From JALHUB01 sp963719465 (GTDB taxonomy: Bacteria; Chloroflexota; Dehalococcoidia; DSTF01; JALHUB01), in NCBI GenBank assembly GCA_963719465.1, contig OY970386.1, positions 310,001 to 374,000 of the forward strand: DNA of 64,000 nt, read 5' to 3'. Shown here piece by piece: positions 58,546-64,000 of the stretch. The position numbers and the translations under genes were made by a program. Every line of letters begins with the position of its first letter. The stretch's first letter is position 1. The notes beneath the pieces are model-generated. The model was not told the origin of the DNA, searched no databases, and was given only the letters and a program-made list of their open reading frames with translations.

Positions 58546-59853
58546 TTACTTGGCCCGCCGCTCGCGCAGCGAAGGCAGGCGGAAGGCGTTCCAGCCGGCG
58601 TACTCCGCCGAGCTTCCCAGCGCTTCTTCGATGTGCAGCAGCCGGTTGTACTTGGCGACCCGCTCGCTGCGAGCCGGCGCGCCCGTCTTGATCTGACCGG
58701 CGCCGGTTGCTACCACCAGGTCGGCGATCGTCGTGTCCTCCGTCTCGCCGCTGCGATGGCTGATTATCGCTGCCCAGCCGGCCTGCTGCGCCATTGCGAC
58801 CGCGTCCAGCGTCTCCGTCAGCGTGCCGATCTGGTTGAGCTTGATAAGGATCGCGTTTGCCGACCGTTCGCGAATGCCGCGGCCCAGGCGCTGCGTGTTC
58901 GTGACGAAAAGGTCGTCGCCGACGAGCTGTACGCGCTCGCCGAGCGTTGCCGTCAGCTTCGACCAGCCGCTCCAGTCGTCCTCTGCCAGCCCGTCCTCGA
59001 GGCTGACGATGGGGTATTTGGCGCACCAGCCCTGCCAGTGCGCGATAAGCTCTTCGCTGCTGAGCGAGCGGCCCTCCTTGGCGAGGCGGTACTGCTTCGA
59101 GGCCTCGTCGTAGAACTCGCTGGCGGCCGGGTCGAGGGCGATGACGGCGTCTTCGCCCGGCCGGTAGCCCGCCTTCTCGATGGCGGCGAGCACGACCTCG
59201 ACCGCGTCGTTGTTGCCGGCGAGCGACGGCGCGAACCCGCCTTCGTCGCCCACGTTCGTCGAGAGACCGCGGTCCGCCAGCACCTTCTTGAGGGCGTGGT
59301 AGATCTCCGCGCCCATGCGCAGGCCTTCGGCGAAGGTCGACGCGCCGACCGGCATGACCATGAACTCCTGGAAGTCGGTTGAGCCGGCGGCATGGCGGCC
59401 GCCGTTGAGGATGTTGAACATGGGGACGGGAAGGCGGCTCGCGGTTGGTCCGCCCAGGTAGCGATAGAGCGGCAGGCCGGCGGACATGGCGGCCGCGCGG
59501 GCGACGGCAAGCGAAACGCCGAGAATGGCGTTGGCGCCCAGGTTCGACTTGCCGGGCGTACCGTCGAGGGCGATCATCGCCTGATCGAGCGCCCGCTGGT
59601 CGAAGGCGTCGAGGCCGATCACGGCGTCGGCGATGCGGCCGTTCACGTTCTCGACCGCTTTGAGCACGCCCTTGCCGCCGTAGCGGCCAGCGTCGCCGTC
59701 GCGCAGCTCCAGCGCCTCATGGACGCCGGTGCTGGCGCCGGATGGCACGCCAGCGCGGCCAATCGAGCCTTCGATGAGCGTCGCTTCGACCTCGAGGGTC
59801 GGATTGCCGCGGGAGTCGAGGATTTCGCGGGCGTGGACCGATTCAATCTCCAT
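58546..59853 (-). CDS. eno: Enolase
   Basis: 435 residues. Dehydrates 2-phosphoglycerate. Signatures: IESVHAREILDSRGNPTLEVE, GAPSGASTG-type loop (GVPSGASTG), GDEGGFAPSL with the catalytic Glu, ALDPAASEFY, VSLEDGLAEDDW, VGDDLFVTNT, IKLNQIGTLTET and SHRSGETEDTTIADLVVA. The start overlaps the upstream LOG-like gene by 11 bases. Confidence 0.96.
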   Translation of the reverse strand: MEIESVHAREILDSRGNPTLEVEATLIEGSIGRAGVPSGASTGVHEALELRDGDAGRYGGKGVLKAVENVNGRIADAVIGLDAFDQRALDQAMIALDGTPGKSNLGANAILGVSLAVARAAAMSAGLPLYRYLGGPTASRLPVPMFNILNGGRHAAGSTDFQEFMVMPVGASTFAEGLRMGAEIYHALKKVLADRGLSTNVGDEGGFAPSLAGNNDAVEVVLAAIEKAGYRPGEDAVIALDPAASEFYDEASKQYRLAKEGRSLSSEELIAHWQGWCAKYPIVSLEDGLAEDDWSGWSKLTATLGERVQLVGDDLFVTNTQRLGRGIRERSANAILIKLNQIGTLTETLDAVAMAQQAGWAAIISHRSGETEDTTIADLVVATGAGQIKTGAPARSERVAKYNRLLHIEEALGSSAEYAGWNAFRLPSLRERRAK

Positions 59854-60349
59854 GGGGAGTCTCCCTCGCTTTGAAATCGGTGGCAGCTTGGGCCGCAGCT
59901 ACGGCCTTGGCGACAGCGTCTCTGGCGTTCTCGGCGCGGATCAGCGGCGGCGGCGGGTGATCCTCGCGTTCGAACGTCCAGCTCGAAAGCGTGACGACGG
60001 GCTTGCCGAAGACGAGGGCAAGCGCGATTTCGGAAAGCGTGCCGTAAGAGCCGTCGATGGCGATGACGGCGTCGCCCGAGAGAACGACGATAGCGTTTCG
60101 CGCGGCGCCGATGCCGGTGACGACGGGGAACTCGACATATTCATTCGCATCCCGGCGGTTTGTCGATGGCAGGACGCCGATCGTATGGCCGCCGCGACTG
60201 CGGGCGCCGCGACAGGCCGCTTCCATGACGCCGCCGCGTCCGCCGCAGACGAGAGCGCAGCCGTGCTCGGCGAGCTCCCGTCCGACCTCCTCAGCGGCGG
60301 CGAGGGCATCCGCCGAAGCTTTGTCGCCTCCTACGACGGCTATCATCAT
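59843..60349 (-). CDS. LOG-like (TIGR00725-type) Rossmann protein
   Basis: 168 residues. Related to lysine-decarboxylase-like/LOG proteins: VVGGDKASADALAAAEEVGRELAEHG, ALVCGGRGGVMEAACRGA with the PGGxGT-like glycine loop replaced by GSYGTLSEIA, and PVVTLSSWTF. Such proteins bind nucleotide monophosphates or related phosphoribosyl compounds; whether this one is a cytokinin-type phosphoribohydrolase is unclear. It overlaps eno by 11 bases. Confidence 0.82.
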   Translation of the reverse strand: MMIAVVGGDKASADALAAAEEVGRELAEHGCALVCGGRGGVMEAACRGARSRGGHTIGVLPSTNRRDANEYVEFPVVTGIGAARNAIVVLSGDAVIAIDGSYGTLSEIALALVFGKPVVTLSSWTFEREDHPPPPLIRAENARDAVAKAVAAAQAATDFKARETPHGD

Positions 60350-60426
60350 CCTGCGTCAATCATATCGGTAGGGCAGTCAGGCGACAAGCCTGCCGGTGGC
60401 GAGAAAAGGGGCAGGCTAACGACCCG

Positions 60427-61167
60427 TCACTGAGCGCCCAGACGGCGACCGACGATCTCCTCGCGGCTGGGGCAGAGCGCCTGGTAGTCGCAGAAGGCGC
60501 AGTGGCGGCCGACGTTTGTCGGATAGTCGCGCTCCGTCACGATCTCGTTGTAGGCCGCGGTCACGGCGGCGACGGCGTCGTCGAGCTCCCGGCGCTGCGG
60601 GCTCGTGGACCAGCGGGAGCCGTCGTCGAGATAGAAGTACGACGTGCGGGCTACGGACCGACTGAGAGTCCGCTCCAGCATCAGGGCGTAAAGATGAAGC
60701 TGCTCTACATCAATCTCTTCAGGGCGGCGGCCCGTCTTGTAGTCGATCACGTGGAGGCCGTCAGGTTCGTCGTCCACGCGGTCGATGCGGCCGAGCAGGG
60801 CGAGCTGCGGGCTGATCGGCGTTTCGAGGTAGGACTCCAGCATGAGCGGCCGGACCGTGAGGTCGTTGTCGCGCGCGAAGCTGCGGAGCTGGCTGGTGGC
60901 GCGCTCACGCCAGCGCTCTTCATCTTCGAGGTCGCTGAAGCCGGCTCGGTTCTGCTGCCAGCTTTCGTGTAGGAGGTCGAGCAGTCGCTCCGGTTTGTGC
61001 TCCGAGATGTCGGGAAGGGAAAAGAAGGCCTTGAGCGCGTTGTGGACGTGGGCGCCCACGGTGTTGTAGGCGGAGGGACGCGTGGGCAGGCGTTCGACGT
61101 ACTGGTACTTGTAGCGTCGACGGCACTGGCGGAAGACGCGAAGGCGGAACGAAGATAGCTTGAACAT
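60427..61167 (-). CDS. PD-(D/E)XK nuclease with Fe-S type cysteines (RecB/Cas4-like)
   Basis: 246 residues from ATG 61167. N-terminal FRQCRRRYKYQYVERLP has the first cysteine; nuclease core LLGRIDRVDDEPDGLHVIDYKTGR provides Asp, Asp and Lys; the C-terminus has HCAFCDYQALCP with the other three cysteines. Four Cys arranged like this bind a [4Fe-4S] cluster in Cas4, AddB and related exonucleases. No helicase or cas gene is nearby; it follows yraN by one base, so a repair role is likely. Upstream frame to 61458 translates yraN in the wrong register. Confidence 0.85.
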   Translation of the reverse strand: MFKLSSFRLRVFRQCRRRYKYQYVERLPTRPSAYNTVGAHVHNALKAFFSLPDISEHKPERLLDLLHESWQQNRAGFSDLEDEERWRERATSQLRSFARDNDLTVRPLMLESYLETPISPQLALLGRIDRVDDEPDGLHVIDYKTGRRPEEIDVEQLHLYALMLERTLSRSVARTSYFYLDDGSRWSTSPQRRELDDAVAAVTAAYNEIVTERDYPTNVGRHCAFCDYQALCPSREEIVGRRLGAQ

Positions 61168-61168
61168 T

Positions 61169-61564
61169 CTAGTGCCGTGGGAGCGCCGGCAGCTCGTCCG
61201 CGCTGGCGACGTTCTCGATGTGCTCCAGACGCAGCAGCCGGCCGTCGGGCGCCAGGTCGACGGCGACAACGTCGATGCGGCGCTCCGGCGCAGCCTCCGG
61301 GTGTTCCTGGCAGAAGGCCTCGGCCGCCGCGGCCAGCCGCGCGCACTTGAGCGGCGTGACCGACTCCGCCGCGCTGCCCATCGCGTCGCCGCGACGGGTG
61401 CGCACCTCGACGAAGACGAGGCAGTCGGCCTTCTGCGCGATGACGTCAATCTCGCCATCCGGGCAGCGGAAGTTGCGGTCGAGGATGGTGTAGCCTTTCG
61501 ATTCGAGGTGGGCGGCGGCGAGCCGCTCGCCGAAGCGGCCGAGGCGGACGCGCGCGTCGCTCAC
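61169..61564 (-). CDS. YraN/UPF0102 family protein
   Basis: 131 residues. Endonuclease-like fold: LGRFGERLAAAHLESKGYTILDRNFRCPDGEIDVIAQK and LVFVEVRTRRGDAMGSAAESVTPLK give the family's D-x-E-x-K pattern. Commonly placed after rnhB, as here; the start codon shares bases with the rnhB stop (61561-61564). Confidence 0.92.
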   Translation of the reverse strand: MSDARVRLGRFGERLAAAHLESKGYTILDRNFRCPDGEIDVIAQKADCLVFVEVRTRRGDAMGSAAESVTPLKCARLAAAAEAFCQEHPEAAPERRIDVVAVDLAPDGRLLRLEHIENVASADELPALPRH

Positions 61565-62238
61565 GCGGGCCTCCCTACGAGGCGCTCGCGCACGGGGGCG
61601 AAGGAGCGACGATGGATCGGGCAGGGGCCGTGGCGGACGAGAGCCTCGAGGTGCTCCGCCGTCGAATAGCCTTTGTGATGGCAGAAGCCGTACTCGGGAT
61701 AAAGGGCGTCGTAGAGGAGCATGATACGGTCGCGGTGGACCTTGGCGACGATCGAGGCGGCGGCGATGGACAGCGAGAGGGCATCGCCGTCGATGATGGC
61801 GCTCTGCGGAACGCCGACCTCCGGCAGGAGGAATGCGTCGATGAGGGCGTACTCGGCAGGAGGCGTCAGGTTGCCGATGGCTTCTGCCATCGCCAGCCGG
61901 CTCGCGGGCGCGATACCCAGCGCGTCGATACGCTCCGGGACGACGGCGCCGATCCCGACCGCGACAGCCCTGGCGCGGATCTTCTCGGCCAGCTCTTCAC
62001 GACGGGCCGGGGGCAAGAGCTTGCTGTCGCGCACGTCGGCGAGCCAGGCGAAGCGGGCGCCCAGACGGGCAGGCTGCCGCGGCAGGATGACGGCAGCTGC
62101 GACGACGGGACCGGCAAGGGGACCGCGTCCGACTTCGTCAACGCCGGCAACGAGGCGGAGGCCCTGCTTCCAGAGGGGTCGTTCGTGGTCAAAGGTTGGA
62201 CGGAGGGCCATCCTCGCCTCCGGTTCGCTGCCGCTCAT
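61561..62238 (-). CDS. rnhB: Ribonuclease HII
   Basis: 225 residues. Cuts RNA in RNA-DNA hybrids and single ribonucleotides. Active-site blocks: VAGVDEVGRGPLAGPVVAAAV (Asp, Glu), VRDSKLL, IIDGDALSLSIAAASIVAKVHRDRIM (Asp) and YGFCHHKGYST. ATG 62238 begins with a short variable tail before MALRPTF, which may be the true start. First gene of the rnhB-yraN-nuclease-eno-gap strand run. Confidence 0.94.
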   Translation of the reverse strand: MSGSEPEARMALRPTFDHERPLWKQGLRLVAGVDEVGRGPLAGPVVAAAVILPRQPARLGARFAWLADVRDSKLLPPARREELAEKIRARAVAVGIGAVVPERIDALGIAPASRLAMAEAIGNLTPPAEYALIDAFLLPEVGVPQSAIIDGDALSLSIAAASIVAKVHRDRIMLLYDALYPEYGFCHHKGYSTAEHLEALVRHGPCPIHRRSFAPVRERLVGRPA

Positions 62239-62353
62239 GTTCCGAAATCGATGCTAGCACAGGGCGTGGCGATGTGAAAGGCAAGAGGTAGGCCAGAGGG
62301 AAGGAGATGGTATCATTCTTGCGACGAATCGCAGCGCAGAAAGGAGAAGGCCG

Positions 62354-62545
62354 ATGCCGGTAGTCAGAGTCTCGATGTGGAGGGGACGAACGCATGCACA
62401 GAAGCAGGAACTGGCGCGCGCGATAACGGACGCGGTGTGCGCCATCGCGCAGACGACGCCCGACGCAACGATTATCATCTTCGAGGACGTGGAACGCGCC
62501 AACTGGGCGCAGGCCGGCGCGCTGGCGTCGGAGGAAGGTAAGTAG
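62354..62545 (+). CDS. 4-oxalocrotonate tautomerase-like protein
   Basis: 63 residues. Removing the initiator Met exposes Pro1, the catalytic base of this family (MPVVRVSMWRGRTHAQKQELARAI). The middle AITDAVCAIAQTTPDATIIIFEDVERANWA follows the family's beta-alpha-beta pattern. AGAAAGGAGAAGG lies upstream. The substrate is unknown and no catabolic genes are near. It stands alone between rnhB (divergent) and ftsH. Confidence 0.88.
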   Translation: MPVVRVSMWRGRTHAQKQELARAITDAVCAIAQTTPDATIIIFEDVERANWAQAGALASEEGK

Positions 62546-62666
62546 AGGGTTCGCGCGGATGCGGCGGCCGAAGTGCGCGCCCGATAATCGTTAGTCCCGA
62601 GCCTTGCCGCCGCGCGCTTTTCGACGAGTTCTGAATCTGCGGTTTCCGGCCGGATACCCGGTCTGC

Positions 62667-62672
62667 TATAAT
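62667..62672 (+). promoter_or_regulatory. -10 box of the ftsH promoter
   Basis: TATAAT at 62667-62672, 32 bases before the ftsH ATG. The -35 position (about 62644-62649) reads TTCCGG, a weak match. Confidence 0.5.
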
Positions 62673-62703
62673 TCTAAGTGGTAGAAAGTAATTAGGAGTT
62701 GCC

Positions 62704-64000
<1,297 letters not shown>

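Noticed and set aside
60427..61167. cas4 of a CRISPR system
   Set aside because: The nuclease is Cas4-like, but there are no repeats, spacers or other cas genes in the window.

Overview
The window is a GC-rich, densely coded bacterial chromosome segment with short or overlapping gene junctions, two tRNA genes, one insertion sequence and no rRNA or CRISPR array. I infer a member of Chloroflexota or a close relative. The grounds are a giant glycosyltransferase with a DUF2298 (Chlor_Arch_YYY-type) half, cohesin/dockerin proteins outside a cellulose context, a KaiC-like ATPase, and a monoderm-looking set of exported proteins (lipoproteins and C-terminal membrane anchors, no outer-membrane proteins seen). 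This placement is not proven by a marker tree.

Layout. 1-9200: an SDR oxidoreductase, a PspC-domain protein and a methionine/cysteine block (homocysteine methyltransferase-MTHFR fusion, metY, metX, metW, then cysK and a ThiF/MoeB-type enzyme on the other strand). 9295-11582: an exported LysM-NlpC/P60 hydrolase whose best start is an ATC codon, and a DsbA-like lipoprotein lacking CXXC. 11699-18600: tryptophan biosynthesis; trpA stands alone, then a sigma-70 promoter and a tryptophan T-box leader precede trpE-G-D-C-F-B. The trpF/trpB junction looks frameshifted. 18517-28420 (minus strand): signalling genes, namely an HD-GYP protein, a hybrid histidine kinase, a KaiC-like double ATPase, and two substrate-binding lipoproteins directly followed by a transmembrane histidine kinase, with no permease.

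29297-41755 is the most unusual part. A phosphate (Pst) locus opens with a secreted PstS carrying a C-terminal dockerin, followed by three membrane-anchored proteins with seven cohesin modules in total, then a lipoprotein PstS-like gene, pstC, a very long pstA, pstB and an OmpR-type regulator. Four Pho-box-like direct-repeat arrays with identical 11-10-11 spacing sit at the borders: one before pstS, one pointing the opposite way, one before the regulator and one before a small unknown gene. The layout suggests a phosphate-starvation-induced surface array that tethers phosphate-binding protein by cohesin-dockerin pairing.

41997-48027 (minus strand): tRNA-Arg, an SDR, a hemolysin III-type protein, a cytochrome b5-like protein with a ferric-reductase-like partner, tRNA-Ala, and rimM-khpA-rpsP-ffh. 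48076-49102: an intact IS481/IS3-like element with perfect inverted repeats and a 16-bp target duplication just upstream of ffh. 49253-56891: two very large convergent membrane glycosyltransferases. 57172-62238 (minus strand): gap, a YbjQ protein, eno, a LOG-like protein, a RecB/Cas4-like nuclease, yraN and rnhB. The window ends with a 4-oxalocrotonate tautomerase-like gene and the first two thirds of ftsH.
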